Source: Streptomyces verrucosisporus (lineage in GTDB: Bacteria; Actinomycetota; Actinomycetes; Streptomycetales; Streptomycetaceae). From it: a stretch of 64,000 nt of DNA. The translations under genes and the position numbers were made by a program. The stretch is taken from positions 1 to 64,000 of the forward strand of contig NZ_JADEYH010000008.1 of the NCBI RefSeq assembly GCF_017114865.1, written 5' to 3'. Every line of letters starts with the position of its first letter. The stretch's first letter is position 1. The notes beneath the pieces are model-generated. The model was not told the DNA's origin and did no database searches. It was given only the letters and a program-made list of their open reading frames with translations. This document shows positions 7,950 through 20,099 of this stretch, in pieces.

Positions 7950-9890
7950 ATGTGGCGTGGCGGTCGATTCCTCCCGGACGGGCTGCTGTCCGAAGGGGCG
8001 ACGGGCAGCCGGGCGCACCCCCTGTTCCGGATGTTCGTCCGCTGGGTGAGGCGCCCGCTGCTGGCCGTGGCACGGCTGTGGCGGCGCAACATCCAGCTGC
8101 GGGTGGTGACCGCCACGCTGCTGATGTCCCTCGCGGTCGTCCTGCTGCTGGGCCTGGTCGTCATCGGCCAGGTCAGCAACGGGCTCCTGGACGCCAAGCA
8201 GCAGGCCGCGCGGAGTCAGGCCGCCGGCGGTTTCGCGGTGGCCGAGCAACTGGCCGACGACGCGGCCGACGACGTGGCCTCGGGAGGCGCCGGCAACGTC
8301 CGCAACGGACGCCAGGACACCGGCACATGGCTGAACGACCTGGTGACACAGCTCGCCAGCGGCGGCCAGGGTGTCTACTACCTGGTGGCACTCAGCTCCG
8401 AGGAGGGGCCGGGCACCTTCGGCGCGGACGAGGGGTCGGGCAGTCACGGACCTCGCGCATCCTTCGACCTCAAGCCCGAGGAGAGTGTGTCGCCGCAGTT
8501 GCGCGAGGCACTGGACGACAGCCCCGACACCTACGAGCAGTACGGCACGATCGTGCTGGAGGGCGGCCGGACCGAGGCCGCGCTGGTCATAGGCAAGCGC
8601 CTGAACGACCCCAACGGCGACCCGTACCAGCTGTACTACCTCTTCCCGTTCCAGCAGGAGGAGAAGTCCCTCAGCCTGGTCAAGGGCACACTCGCCACCG
8701 CCGGGGTCTTCGTGGTGGTGCTGCTGGGCGCCATCGCCTGGCTCGTCGTGCGCCAGGTGGTCACCCCCGTCCGGATGGCCGCCAGGATCTCCGAGCGGCT
8801 CGCCGCCGGGCGCCTCCAGGAGCGGATGAAGGTCAGCGGCGAGGACGACATCGCCCGGCTGGGCGAGGCGTTCAACAAGATGGCGAAGAACCTCCAGACG
8901 AAGATCCAGCAGCTGGAGGAGCTGTCCCGGATGCAGCGCCGTTTCGTCTCGGACGTCTCCCACGAGCTGCGCACTCCGCTCACCACGGTGCGGATGGCCG
9001 CCGACGTCATCCACGGGGCGCGCGACGAGTTCGACCCGGTGACGGCCCGCTCGGCCGAGCTGCTGCTGGGGCAGCTGGACCGCTTCGAGTCGCTGCTGGC
9101 GGATCTGCTGGAGATCAGCCGCTTCGACGCCAAGGCGGCCGCGCTGGAGGCCGATCCGGTGGACCTGCGCGATGTGGTCAGGCGCGTCCTGGAGGGCGCG
9201 GAGCCGCTCGCCGAGCGCAAGGGCAGCCGTTTCCTGGTCCACGGCGACGAGCGGCCGGTCGTGGCGGAGGCGGACGCCCGGCGCGTCGAGCGCGTGCTGC
9301 GCAACCTCGTGGTCAACGCCGTCGAGCACGGCGAGGGCCGGGACATCGTGGTCCGGCTCGCCTCGGGCGACGGGGCGGTGGCCGTGGCGGTGCGCGACTA
9401 CGGTGTGGGGCTCAAGCCGGGCGAGGCCAACCGGGTCTTCAACCGCTTCTGGCGTGCGGACCCGGCCCGTGCCCGTACCACCGGCGGTACCGGCCTGGGC
9501 CTGTCCATCGCGGTCGAGGACGCCAGGCTGCACGGCGGCTGGCTGCAGGCATGGGGAGAGGAGGGCGGTGGTTCGCAGTTCCGGCTGACCATCCCGCGGA
9601 CCGCGGGGGAGCCGTTGCGCGGCTCCCCCATCCCCCTGGAGCCGGCCGACTCCCGCCGCCGCAGGGAGGCCGCCCAGACCCCGTCCGGCGGGGCGCACAC
9701 CCCCGTGCCGCCCCCGACCCCGCCTCCGGGGGCCGTGCGGGAGCCGCACCGCTCGCCCGGTGGCGCGGTGGCGGCACCTCCGCGGGAGACCGGGGACGGT
9801 CCGGGCGGTGGAGAGCCGGAGGCGCGAAGGCGGACGGCGACCGAGCCGGAGGAGGAGCAGGATGGACATGGCGACCGGCAAGGCGACTGA
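7950..9890 (+). CDS. mtrB: Sensor histidine kinase MtrB
   Basis: A 646-residue kinase. A first membrane helix lies near residues 50-75 and a second near 245-268, with an extracytoplasmic sensor region between. HAMP, HisKA (His in SDVSHELRTPLTTVR) and HATPase domains (N box NLVVNAVEHGEG, G boxes DYGVGLKPGEANRVF and TGGTGLGLSI) follow. About 85 residues of Pro/Gly/Arg-rich low-complexity tail follow the ATPase domain. The cognate regulator is MtrA. The 3' end overlaps the lpqB start by 29 bp, and the lpqB ribosome-binding site is inside mtrB. Confidence 0.95.
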   Translation: MWRGGRFLPDGLLSEGATGSRAHPLFRMFVRWVRRPLLAVARLWRRNIQLRVVTATLLMSLAVVLLLGLVVIGQVSNGLLDAKQQAARSQAAGGFAVAEQLADDAADDVASGGAGNVRNGRQDTGTWLNDLVTQLASGGQGVYYLVALSSEEGPGTFGADEGSGSHGPRASFDLKPEESVSPQLREALDDSPDTYEQYGTIVLEGGRTEAALVIGKRLNDPNGDPYQLYYLFPFQQEEKSLSLVKGTLATAGVFVVVLLGAIAWLVVRQVVTPVRMAARISERLAAGRLQERMKVSGEDDIARLGEAFNKMAKNLQTKIQQLEELSRMQRRFVSDVSHELRTPLTTVRMAADVIHGARDEFDPVTARSAELLLGQLDRFESLLADLLEISRFDAKAAALEADPVDLRDVVRRVLEGAEPLAERKGSRFLVHGDERPVVAEADARRVERVLRNLVVNAVEHGEGRDIVVRLASGDGAVAVAVRDYGVGLKPGEANRVFNRFWRADPARARTTGGTGLGLSIAVEDARLHGGWLQAWGEEGGGSQFRLTIPRTAGEPLRGSPIPLEPADSRRRREAAQTPSGGAHTPVPPPTPPPGAVREPHRSPGGAVAAPPRETGDGPGGGEPEARRRTATEPEEEQDGHGDRQGD

Positions 9891-11760
9891 GCGCACGCGT
9901 GAGGGCATCCGTCCTCCCCGCTCATCCCGTACGCGCCGCGGGTACGCGGCGGCACTCGGCGCTCTCGTCCTGCTGATCTCCGGGTGCGCGTCGATGCCCT
10001 CCGAAGGGGAGGTCCGCAAAGTGGATCCCCTCTCCCGGGCCGAAACCGACTCCCAGGCCCGGGTGTTCGGGGTGAGTCCGCGCAAGGGCGCGGATCCCTG
10101 GCAGATCGTGCGCGGCTTCCTGGAGGCCACCACGAGCGACGAGCCGGAGTTCGCCACCGCCCGTGAGTACCTCACCGGCAGGGCCGCGCGCGGCTGGGAC
10201 CCCTTCGCCCGTACGACGGTGCTCGACGGCGCCCCCACCGTGTCCGCCTCCGGCCGCTCCTCCACCGGTGAGGAGGACGGCACCGTCGTGGAGGTGACCG
10301 GCCCGACCGTCGCGCTGGTGGACAGCGAGCACGCCCACCAGCCCAGCGACGGGACGTACCGGGAGGTGTTCCACCTCGTCCGGGTCGGCGGTGAGTGGCG
10401 CATCGACCGGTTGCCGGACGGGCTGGTGGTGGCCGAGGCCGACTTCGAGCGCAACTACGAGTCGGTCAACACCTACCAGTACGCCGACCTGGGCCCGGAC
10501 ACCGGCGCGGTGACGCGGGGCGAGGACGTCCTGGTCGCCGATCCGATCTACGTCCGGGAGCGTATAGACCCGCTGACCGAGGCGGTCGAGGCGCTGCTGG
10601 ACGGCCCGACCGGCTGGCTGGCCCCGGTGGTCGGCTCGGCCTTCCCCGAGGGCACACGGCTCGCCGACGGCACGAGGCTCTCCCCGAACGACTCCGGCAC
10701 GCTGACCGTCCCGCTGGTCGTTCGCGACGGGAAGGGCCGTGAGCGTCCGCTCAGGGCGGGGAGTGCCCGGTGCGACCGGATGGCCGCCCAGGTGCTGCAC
10801 ACCGTGGACGGCCAGGTGTCGGCCAGGACCTCCCGTGTCCGGCTGACCAGGGGGGAGGGCGGCGCCGAGCTGTGCTCCCTGACCGGTGACGAGGCCGAGG
10901 CGTACGCGCCGGGCCGGCTGGGTGGCGACGGCGGTGGCCAGTACTTCGTCGACGACCGTGACCGGCTGGCCGTGGTGCTGGGGGACAGCGACCGGACCAC
11001 GCCCGTCGGCGGCCCGTTCGGTGCGGGGCGGACCCGGATGAGCGCGGTCTCGGTGAGCCGGGACGAGAAGCGGGGCGCGGGGGTGTCGCTGGACGGCCGG
11101 TCGCTGTTCGTCGCCCCGCTCGCCGCCGACACCGGGCTCGGCGACCCCGTGGTGGCCAGTGGCGCGCAGCGGGAGAGGGACGGGCTGACTGCGCCGAGCT
11201 GGGACGGGCTCGGCGACCTGTGGGTGGCCGACCGTGACCCGGACGGGCCCCGGCTGCTGTGGCTGCGCGGTGGGCAGGAGGAGGCGAGAGAGGTCGAGGT
11301 GGCCGGTCTCGGCCGTGGCCGGATCGAGGCGCTGAGGGTCTCCTCGGACGGTGTGCGCATGGCTCTGCTGGTCAGCGAGGGGGACCGGACGACCCTGCGG
11401 CTCGGACGCATCGAGCGGAAGGAGTCCGAGGGCGGGGAGCCCATGGCGACCGTTGAGGGCCTGCGGCCCATCGCTCCGCGGATGGAGGAGGTGCTGGACG
11501 CCTCCTGGGCGGGCGACAGCAGGCTGGTGGTCGTCGGCCGGGAGTCGAAGGGCGTGCAGCAGTTGCGCTACACGGCGACGGACGGCTCCTCGGCCGGCCC
11601 CTCGACGCTGCCCGGACTCAACGGGGTGACCGGTGTGGCGGCCTCGGAGAACGGCGACAAACCGCTGCTGGCCGACACCGGTGAGGGCATTGCCCGGCTC
11701 GATCGCGCCGAGTGGGAACTGGTCACGGACAAGGGGTCGATGCCTGTCTACCCGGGGTAG
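9862..11760 (+). CDS. lpqB: Lipoprotein LpqB, MtrAB accessory protein
   Basis: A 632-residue secreted lipoprotein. A short basic N-terminus, a hydrophobic stretch and the lipobox LLISGC give a lipidated cysteine near residue 36. The middle (about 190-320) fits the GerMN module typical of LpqB, and the C-terminal half is a beta-propeller-like region. In mycobacteria LpqB interacts with the extracytoplasmic domain of MtrB and modulates its signalling. ATG 9862 is selected because a GGAGGAGGAG ribosome-binding site lies just upstream and it leaves a normal signal peptide; the open frame continuing to 9760 has neither. Confidence 0.94.
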   Translation: MDMATGKATERTREGIRPPRSSRTRRGYAAALGALVLLISGCASMPSEGEVRKVDPLSRAETDSQARVFGVSPRKGADPWQIVRGFLEATTSDEPEFATAREYLTGRAARGWDPFARTTVLDGAPTVSASGRSSTGEEDGTVVEVTGPTVALVDSEHAHQPSDGTYREVFHLVRVGGEWRIDRLPDGLVVAEADFERNYESVNTYQYADLGPDTGAVTRGEDVLVADPIYVRERIDPLTEAVEALLDGPTGWLAPVVGSAFPEGTRLADGTRLSPNDSGTLTVPLVVRDGKGRERPLRAGSARCDRMAAQVLHTVDGQVSARTSRVRLTRGEGGAELCSLTGDEAEAYAPGRLGGDGGGQYFVDDRDRLAVVLGDSDRTTPVGGPFGAGRTRMSAVSVSRDEKRGAGVSLDGRSLFVAPLAADTGLGDPVVASGAQRERDGLTAPSWDGLGDLWVADRDPDGPRLLWLRGGQEEAREVEVAGLGRGRIEALRVSSDGVRMALLVSEGDRTTLRLGRIERKESEGGEPMATVEGLRPIAPRMEEVLDASWAGDSRLVVVGRESKGVQQLRYTATDGSSAGPSTLPGLNGVTGVAASENGDKPLLADTGEGIARLDRAEWELVTDKGSMPVYPG

Positions 11761-11770
11761 TCATCCCGGT

Positions 11771-12496
11771 ATGTTCGGTATGCGGGAATGGTGGCGGGAA
11801 CTGGCCGATCTGGTGCTGCCCGCCGACTGCGCCGGGTGCGGCCTGCCGCGCACCGGTCTGTGCGTGCGGTGCCGGGAACTGCTGCGCGGTTCCCGGCCGC
11901 GGCGGGTGCGGCCGGACCCGCCGCCGGACGGCATGCCGCCGGTCCACGCGTGCCTGCCCTACGCCGACGAGGTACGGGCGATGCTGCTCGCGCACAAGGA
12001 GCGCGGCGCCCTGCGGCTGGCGGCTCCGCTGGGGGCGGTGCTGGCCGGCGCGGTGCGGGCGGCAGTCCAGGAGACGGCGGGGGGAGCGGCGCCGGGAGGA
12101 ACGGCACGGGAGAGCAGAGGGCCGCTGCTGCTGGTGCCGGTGCCCTCCGCGCGGCGCTCGGTGGCGGCGCGCGGCCACGACCCGGTGCGGAGGATGGCGC
12201 TTGCGGCGGCCGGCGAACTCAGATGCGCCGGGTGGTCGGCGCGGGTCCTGCCCGTGTTGCGGCAGCGGCGCACCGTCGCGGACCAGGCGGGGCTGGACGC
12301 CCGGCAGCGCCTTGCCAACCTGGCCGGAGCCCTGGGTACGGCCGCCGGTGCGGGACGGCTGCTGGCGCAGGGCCCGGTGGTCGTGGTGGACGATCTGGTG
12401 ACCACGGGCGCCTCGCTCGCGGAGGCGGCGAGGGCGCTGGACCGGACCGGCGGCACAGTGGCCGGCGCGGCGGTGGTGGCGGCCTCGCGGCACTAG
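11771..12496 (+). CDS. ComF-family phosphoribosyltransferase-like protein
   Basis: A 241-residue protein with an N-terminal zinc-ribbon-like CAGC...CVRC pair (about residues 17-36) and a C-terminal type I phosphoribosyltransferase fold whose PRPP motif is VVVVDDLVTTGASLAEA. This is the ComFC/GntX architecture. Its substrate is unknown; homologues in competent bacteria help DNA uptake, but Streptomyces are not naturally competent, so another role is likely. ATG 11771 is chosen (an ATG three codons later is possible). It follows lpqB by 10 bp and closes the mtnA-mtrAB-lpqB unit. Confidence 0.88.
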   Translation: MFGMREWWRELADLVLPADCAGCGLPRTGLCVRCRELLRGSRPRRVRPDPPPDGMPPVHACLPYADEVRAMLLAHKERGALRLAAPLGAVLAGAVRAAVQETAGGAAPGGTARESRGPLLLVPVPSARRSVAARGHDPVRRMALAAAGELRCAGWSARVLPVLRQRRTVADQAGLDARQRLANLAGALGTAAGAGRLLAQGPVVVVDDLVTTGASLAEAARALDRTGGTVAGAAVVAASRH

Positions 12497-12986
12497 GCAC
12501 CGCATCGTCCGAGGTTCGCCCCGCTCGCCGCTCCTGGTGGTCCCGCACCGGTGTGCGGGCGCCCACCCGGCAGGTGGTTCGCGGGGGCGTACCCCGGCCG
12601 GGAATGGGCAGTGTGGTCCGTACGGGTGGAACCGCCGGCGGGAGTACCTGCCTCCCGCCGCGAGGCGGAGCCGCCCGCGATCGGAGGTAGGTGCCGACAG
12701 GGGGTGCCGAGTTCCCTCCGGCAGGGGTAGGTTCGGTTGTGAGGAATGGCGAGAGTCGTTCCGTACGGCGGGACATGTGCGCTCCAGGGCGTTCACCCGG
12801 CTTTGCCGGCCAATCTCCCGGAAACGGGGGAGTGGCGGTCTTCCCGACCGGGGAGGAGGAGGTGAAAGTCGCAACCCGACGTAGGGCCGGACGGTGACGG
12901 GCAGGAGCCCGCGCCTTTCGGACTCAGTGCACAAAGGGCGTGCTCCGCCGCTCAGGCCGCGGAGGCGCCCGGGAACGGAGTTCTGC
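12497..12986 (+). other. 490-bp intergenic region before hpf
   Basis: There is no convincing gene here; the open frames have poor third-position GC bias and overlap one another. The sequence is somewhat richer in A/T and G-runs than the flanks. Only the hpf ribosome-binding site (GGAACGGAG at 12972-12980) is clear. The length leaves room for a regulated promoter and a long leader. I did not find a sigma-R motif: GGAAT at 12742 lacks a GTT at 18-19 nt. Confidence 0.5.
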
Positions 12987-13691
12987 GTGGACATCGTCGT
13001 CAAGGGCCGTAAGACAGAGGTGCCGGAGCGGTTCCGCAAGCACGTGGTCGACAAGCTCAAGCTGGACAAGATCCAGAAGATCGACGCCAAGGCGATCCGC
13101 CTCGACGTCGAGGTGTCCAAGGAGCCCAACCCGCGTCAGGCCGACCGCTCGGACCGGGTTGAGATCACACTGCGCTCCCGCGGTCCGGTGATCCGCGCCG
13201 AGGCGGCGGCGGCCGACCCCTACGTGGCGCTGGATCTGGCCACGGAGAAGCTGGAGTCGCGGCTGCGCAGGCAGCACGAGAAGCGGGTCTCCGCGCGCAA
13301 GGGGAACGGCCACCACCGGATCCCGGCGCGCGACGTGGCCGTGACCGTGCCGAACGCGGCGACCGTCGGCGAGGACGGCCGGCTCGGACCGCAGCGCACG
13401 GCGGTCGAGGAACCGCCCGCCACCACCAAGGTGGGACCGCTGGAGGTCCAGGGGGAGGGCCCCCTGGTCGTCCGGGAGAAGACCCACGCGGCGGCCCCGA
13501 TGTCGTTGGACCAGGCCCTGTACGAGATGGAGCTGGTCGGGCATGACTTCTACCTGTTCGTCGACTCCGAGACCAAGCTGCCGAGCGTCGTCTACCGACG
13601 GCACGGCTACGACTACGGCGTCATCCATCTGGAACCCGACCCCTTCGTGGAGGAGGCGCCGCAGGGCGCAGGAGGCGCTCTGCGTGGCTGA
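12987..13691 (+). CDS. hpf: Long-form ribosome hibernation promoting factor
   Basis: A 234-residue protein. The N-terminal S30AE/YfiA domain (1-105) begins DIVVKGRKTEVPERFRKHV and contains the basic ribosome-binding helix LRRQHEKRVSARKGNG. A variable linker leads to the C-terminal dimerisation domain (about 175-230; SLDQALYEMELVGHDFYLF and VVYRRHGYDYGVIHLEP). The long form promotes 100S disome formation and protects idle ribosomes in stationary phase. The start is GTG 12987, not the ATG at 12894, because the S30AE fold begins there and a GGAACGGAG site precedes it. The gene ends at a strong terminator. Confidence 0.95.
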   Translation: MDIVVKGRKTEVPERFRKHVVDKLKLDKIQKIDAKAIRLDVEVSKEPNPRQADRSDRVEITLRSRGPVIRAEAAAADPYVALDLATEKLESRLRRQHEKRVSARKGNGHHRIPARDVAVTVPNAATVGEDGRLGPQRTAVEEPPATTKVGPLEVQGEGPLVVREKTHAAAPMSLDQALYEMELVGHDFYLFVDSETKLPSVVYRRHGYDYGVIHLEPDPFVEEAPQGAGGALRG

Positions 13692-13718
13692 TAACAGTCG
13701 CTGACACCGCGCACCGGA

Positions 13719-13757
13719 CCCGCCCCCGGCCGAACGAGGAATTCGGCCGGGGGCGGG
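13719..13757 (+). terminator. Terminator after hpf
   Basis: A perfect 16-bp GC-rich stem (arms 13719-13734 and 13742-13757) with a 7-nt spacer lies 28 bp after the hpf stop. There is no U-run, as is usual in Streptomyces. Confidence 0.8.
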
Positions 13758-13839
13758 GGCATGGAATCATGGCCACGTCCAACCGGCGCCCTGCACAGGC
13801 CGGTTGGCGCTGCGTAGCCTGGCTGCAGGGGGAGGAACG

Positions 13840-14592
13840 ATGGCGGACAGCTTCGGGCCCGTGACGCCCGGCGCACGGGAGGGCGGCCGGGGCGCCGCGC
13901 CCGTGGACGCGGGGACGGCGGACCTGCGCGAGGAGCCCATCCGAGTCCTGGTCGTCGACGACCACGCCCTCTTCAGACGCGGGCTGGAGATCGTCCTCGC
14001 GCAGGAGGAGGACATCGAGGTCGTCGGCGAGGCGGGGGACGGGGCCGAGGCCGTGGACAAGGCCGCCGATCTGCTTCCCGACATCGTGCTGATGGATGTG
14101 CGGATGCCCCGGCGCGGCGGCATCGAGGCATGCACCTCGATCAAGGAGGTGGCCCCCAGCGCGAAGATCATCATGCTGACGATCAGCGACGAGGAGGCCG
14201 ACCTCTACGACGCGATCAAGGCGGGGGCCACCGGCTATCTGCTCAAGGAGATCTCCACCGACGAGGTCTCCACCGCGATCCGCGCGGTCGCCGACGGGCA
14301 GTCGCAGATCAGCCCGTCGATGGCGGCCAAACTGCTCACCGAGTTCAAGTCGATGATCCAGCGCACCGACGAGAAGCGCCTGGTGCCCGCGCCGCGCCTG
14401 ACCGACCGGGAGCTGGAGGTGCTCAAGCTCGTCGCCACCGGCATGAACAACCGCGACATCGCCAAGGAACTCTTCATCAGCGAGAACACCGTGAAGAACC
14501 ACGTCCGCAACATCCTGGAGAAGCTTCAGCTCCACTCCCGGATGGAGGCAGTGGTCTACGCGATGCGGGAGAAGATCCTGGAGATCAGGTGA
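13840..14592 (+). CDS. Orphan LuxR/NarL-family response regulator
   Basis: A 250-residue regulator. A 33-residue disordered N-terminus precedes a receiver domain with DD at 40-41, phospho-acceptor Asp86 (DIVLMDVRMP) and LLKEISTDE at the switch lysine. The C-terminal LuxR helix-turn-helix is unmistakable (LTDRELEVLKLVATGMNN, then SENTVKNHVRNILEKL). No kinase gene is adjacent. ATG 13840 has GGGGGAGG seven bases upstream. The targets cannot be read from the sequence. Confidence 0.94.
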   Translation: MADSFGPVTPGAREGGRGAAPVDAGTADLREEPIRVLVVDDHALFRRGLEIVLAQEEDIEVVGEAGDGAEAVDKAADLLPDIVLMDVRMPRRGGIEACTSIKEVAPSAKIIMLTISDEEADLYDAIKAGATGYLLKEISTDEVSTAIRAVADGQSQISPSMAAKLLTEFKSMIQRTDEKRLVPAPRLTDRELEVLKLVATGMNNRDIAKELFISENTVKNHVRNILEKLQLHSRMEAVVYAMREKILEIR

Positions 14593-14593
14593 G

Positions 14594-14622
14594 GCGGGCC
14601 GGCCCGTACCAGGCCGGCCCGC
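14594..14622. terminator. Hairpin between the response regulator and the ycaQ-like gene
   Basis: An 11-bp perfect inverted repeat (arms 14594-14604 and 14612-14622, 7-nt loop) lies in the 85-bp gap between convergent genes, so it can serve both directions. Confidence 0.65.
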
Positions 14623-14677
14623 ACCGGCCGTGCCGAACGCGCCGGATGAACCGGACGCGCTGGAAGCGGCGAGCGCG

Positions 14678-15847
14678 TCAGTCGAGGGCCGCGGTGAGGG
14701 CCGCGGCCGACGCCGGGTCGTCGCAGCGCTCGACGCGGACCGCGTCGCAGCCCACCCATCCCGCGGCCTCCCGCAGTGCCCGTGCCATCGGCTCCACCGC
14801 CCCGCGTCCCGCCATCGACACCTGCCGCGCCACCAGCGTCCTCCCCTCGCGGGCCGGATCGACCCGGCCCAGCAGCCGTCCCCCCGACAGCAGCGGCATC
14901 GCGAAGTAGCCGTGTATCCGCCGGGCCCTGGGCACGTATGCCTCCAGCCGGTGGGTGAAACCGAAGATCCGCTCGGTGCGCCTGCGATCCCAGATCAGGG
15001 AGTCGAACGGCGACAGCAGCGTGGTGCGGTGCCGGCCCCGGCTCCCGGACGACTCGGCCTCCAGCGCCGCCGGGTCCGCCCAGGCCGGCCTGCCCCAGCC
15101 CGCCACCTCCACCGGCACCAGACCCGTCTCCGCGACGACCGCGTCGACCTGCTCGCCCTTCAGCCGGTGGTAGTCGGCCAGGTCCGCGCGGGTGGCCACC
15201 CCCATCGCCCGCCCGGCCTGGGCGACCAGCCGGCGCAGGCACTCGTGGTCGGTCAGGTCGTCGTGGAACAGTTCGCCGGGGACGGCGCGCTCGGCCAGGT
15301 CGTACACCCTCTTCCAGCCGCGCCGCTCGGCGCAGACCACCTCGCCGGTGTCCAGCAGCCACTCCACCGCGATCTTCGTCTCGGACCAGTCGTACCACTC
15401 GCCGCCGTTCTTCGCGCCGCCCAGCTCGGTGGCCGTCAGCGGGCCGTCGGCCTTCAGCCGGTCCCGTACGGCGGCGCAGGAGCGCTCGGAGTCCTCCATG
15501 AGGTGCCAGCGGTGACCCCTGGCCCGGAACGCCCGGCGCCGGAACGCGAAGTACGGCCACTCCCCGACCGGCAGGACGCAGGCGGCGTGCGACCAGTACT
15601 CGAAGGCGCGCCCTCCTCTCCAGTACGCCGCCTCCACCGTGTCGCGGCCGATCGCGCCCAGCCGCGCGTACGGCACCAGTTCATGGGAGCGGGCCAGTAC
15701 CGAGATGGTGTCCAGCTGCACGGCTCCCAGGCGGCGCAGCACCCCTTCCGCCCCGGCCCGGCGGTCCGGCGCTCCCAGCAGCCCCTGTGCGCGCAGCGCG
15801 ATCCGGCGGGCCTCGTCGGCGGAAAGTGAGAGTGAGACGGAGGTCAT
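14678..15847 (-). CDS. Winged-helix DNA glycosylase, YcaQ/AlkZ family
   Basis: A 389-residue protein of the HTH_42 (formerly DUF1006) family. These enzymes are DNA glycosylases that unhook interstrand crosslinks. The catalytic tripeptide is visible as Q44-L45-D46 within VQLDTISVLARSHELV; Gln-x-Asp is the signature of the YcaQ/AlkX branch, while Gln-x-Gln marks AlkZ. Further family blocks are EYWSHAACVLP and LLSPFDSLIWDRRRTERIF. ATG 15847 is selected because the family N-terminus starts there. A TATCGT hexamer 6 nt before it, and no Shine-Dalgarno sequence, suggest a leaderless message. Confidence 0.88.
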   Translation of the reverse strand: MTSVSLSLSADEARRIALRAQGLLGAPDRRAGAEGVLRRLGAVQLDTISVLARSHELVPYARLGAIGRDTVEAAYWRGGRAFEYWSHAACVLPVGEWPYFAFRRRAFRARGHRWHLMEDSERSCAAVRDRLKADGPLTATELGGAKNGGEWYDWSETKIAVEWLLDTGEVVCAERRGWKRVYDLAERAVPGELFHDDLTDHECLRRLVAQAGRAMGVATRADLADYHRLKGEQVDAVVAETGLVPVEVAGWGRPAWADPAALEAESSGSRGRHRTTLLSPFDSLIWDRRRTERIFGFTHRLEAYVPRARRIHGYFAMPLLSGGRLLGRVDPAREGRTLVARQVSMAGRGAVEPMARALREAAGWVGCDAVRVERCDDPASAAALTAALD

Positions 15848-15853
15848 GCGCCG

Positions 15854-15859
15854 ACGATA
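15854..15859 (-). promoter_or_regulatory. Candidate -10 box (leaderless start) for the ycaQ-like gene
   Basis: TATCGT on the minus strand is followed by six bases and then the ATG at 15847. This fits the TAnnnT-N6/7-start layout of leaderless Streptomyces transcripts. No good -35 is visible. Confidence 0.4.
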
Positions 15860-15921
15860 GGGCCTGCCACTGACAACGGGCCCGGAAACGGCCGGAACCC
15901 CGCCGGCGGCAGCGCGCCCCC

Positions 15922-16503
15922 CTACGGCGCGGGCAGGTACGGCACGGCCGCCGCCACTCCCCGGTCCGAGGGCAGCAGCGACGCCACCCAGGCGTCCCGC
16001 CGGGTCCCGCGGAAGGTGATCCGCGCCCGCAGGGTGCCCTCCATCACGAAACCCAGCCGCTCGGCCACGGCCCTCGACCCGGTGTTCCCGGCCTCGGCGA
16101 ACCACTCCAGCCGCTGCACGCCCAGTTCGCGGAAGGCCCAGTCGGTCACCGCCCGTGCCGCCTCCACGGTGTACCCGCGGCCCCGCCGCTCCTTGGCCGT
16201 CCAGTAGCCCAGCTCCGCCAGGCGCCCCTCCGGTCCGGGCGGTGTGACGCGCACCAGGCCCATCGAGCCCACCAGCTCCCCGTCGCGGGTGAAGACGCCG
16301 AAGTTGTACGCGGTGTCCTCACGCCAGCCCGCCGGGCCGATGTTGAGCACGAACTCCTGCGCGTGCCGCCGCTCGTACGGCTCGGGGAGGGTGGTCCAGC
16401 GCAGGATGTCCGGGTCCTGGCAGGCGGCGTGGACGGCGGGGACGTCCTGCGGTTCGAAGGGCCGCAGCAGGAGGCGCTCGGTGCCCAGGGTGACGGGTCG
16501 CAT
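15922..16503 (-). CDS. RimJ/RimL-type GNAT acetyltransferase
   Basis: A 193-residue GNAT. It starts with the classic [13 protein letters not shown], has [11 protein letters not shown] (strand 4) and the acetyl-CoA loop [14 protein letters not shown], and ends with [18 protein letters not shown]. It probably acetylates an N-terminal or small-molecule amine, but the substrate is unknown. The start could be ATG 16503 or, seven codons earlier, ATG 16524; neither has a strong ribosome-binding site. It lies head-to-head with secA. Confidence 0.88.
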   Translation of the reverse strand: MRPVTLGTERLLLRPFEPQDVPAVHAACQDPDILRWTTLPEPYERRHAQEFVLNIGPAGWREDTAYNFGVFTRDGELVGSMGLVRVTPPGPEGRLAELGYWTAKERRGRGYTVEAARAVTDWAFRELGVQRLEWFAEAGNTGSRAVAERLGFVMEGTLRARITFRGTRRDAWVASLLPSDRGVAAAVPYLPAP

Positions 16504-16693
16504 GGAGATGATTGTGCCGGTCATCCAATCGGGCGGAACCGGCACCTTCCGAGTCTCCGGCACGTTGGGGGGTACAGGGGCCGGTGCCCCTCGCATACGA
16601 TGGCCGGTGCGGCTGGGCCCGACGCAAGGAAGAGGCCCGCCGTGCCAGAGCACCCAGACCGTGCCCGGCCCGACCGGCAAGGAGCCAGCCTAC

Positions 16694-19525
<2,832 letters not shown>

Positions 19526-19576
19526 TCCGGTGACCGCCGCCGCACGCCGGGCGGCGGTCCGCTTCGAGGCCGGTCC

Positions 19577-19619
19577 GGGGCCGGGCGTCCGATGAGGACG
19601 CCCGGCCCCGCGGCTTTTT
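19577..19619 (+). terminator. secA intrinsic terminator
   Basis: A 14-bp perfect stem (19577-19590 with 19596-19609, loop GATGA) is followed by GCGGC and five T residues. This is one of the few classical U-tract terminators in the window. Confidence 0.88.
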
Positions 19620-19676
19620 CCGTGCCGCCACGGCCCCCGCTTCCCGCGCGGCACGGTCACGGTGTCGTCCCGCCGG

Positions 19677-20099
19677 TCAGGAGACGGTGTCGAGTTCGAC
19701 GGCGGAGCACAGCCAGCGCCGGTCGCGGGAACGCTCCAGGCGGAAGGCCACGGCGCGCAGCCGGTCGCCGGCGGCGATCCGGGCGAACGCCTCGACCGCG
19801 TCGGGGCTGGGCTGCGACCAGCCGACCTCCCTGACCACCGGAGCGGGTCCGCCCGCCTGAGCCGACCGCAGCGGGGTCAGCGGGGCGAGCCGGACCAGTT
19901 GCTCGTACGCCTCGTCGCGGGTGTGGCCGAGCAGCAGGTGGACCGGCCGCAGCCCGCTGAGGACGAGCACCAGCCGGTGTGCGAACCAGTAGGGCGGCAG
20001 CCGGTCGCGTTCGCGCTGCCGGGCCGCGAGCAGGGCCGAGCGGGCCGGCCGCCGGGAGTCCCGGCGGCCGGGAGGGGCGGTACGGCTGGTGGGCGGCAT
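19677..20099 (-). CDS. Rv3235-family protein
   Basis: A 140-residue basic protein. The core has the family pattern: RLVLVLSGLRPVHLLLGHT, then AYEQLVRLAPL and a C-terminal half with VAFRLERSRDRRWLCSAVEL. Members are small actinobacterial proteins of unknown function that are often encoded just downstream of secA, as here (convergent, after the terminator). A GGGGAGAG site precedes ATG 20099. Confidence 0.85.
   Translation of the reverse strand: MPPTSRTAPPGRRDSRRPARSALLAARQRERDRLPPYWFAHRLVLVLSGLRPVHLLLGHTRDEAYEQLVRLAPLTPLRSAQAGGPAPVVREVGWSQPSPDAVEAFARIAAGDRLRAVAFRLERSRDRRWLCSAVELDTVS

Noticed and set aside
12742..12770. Sigma-R promoter before hpf
   Set aside because: GGAAT is present, but GTT is not found 18-19 nt downstream.
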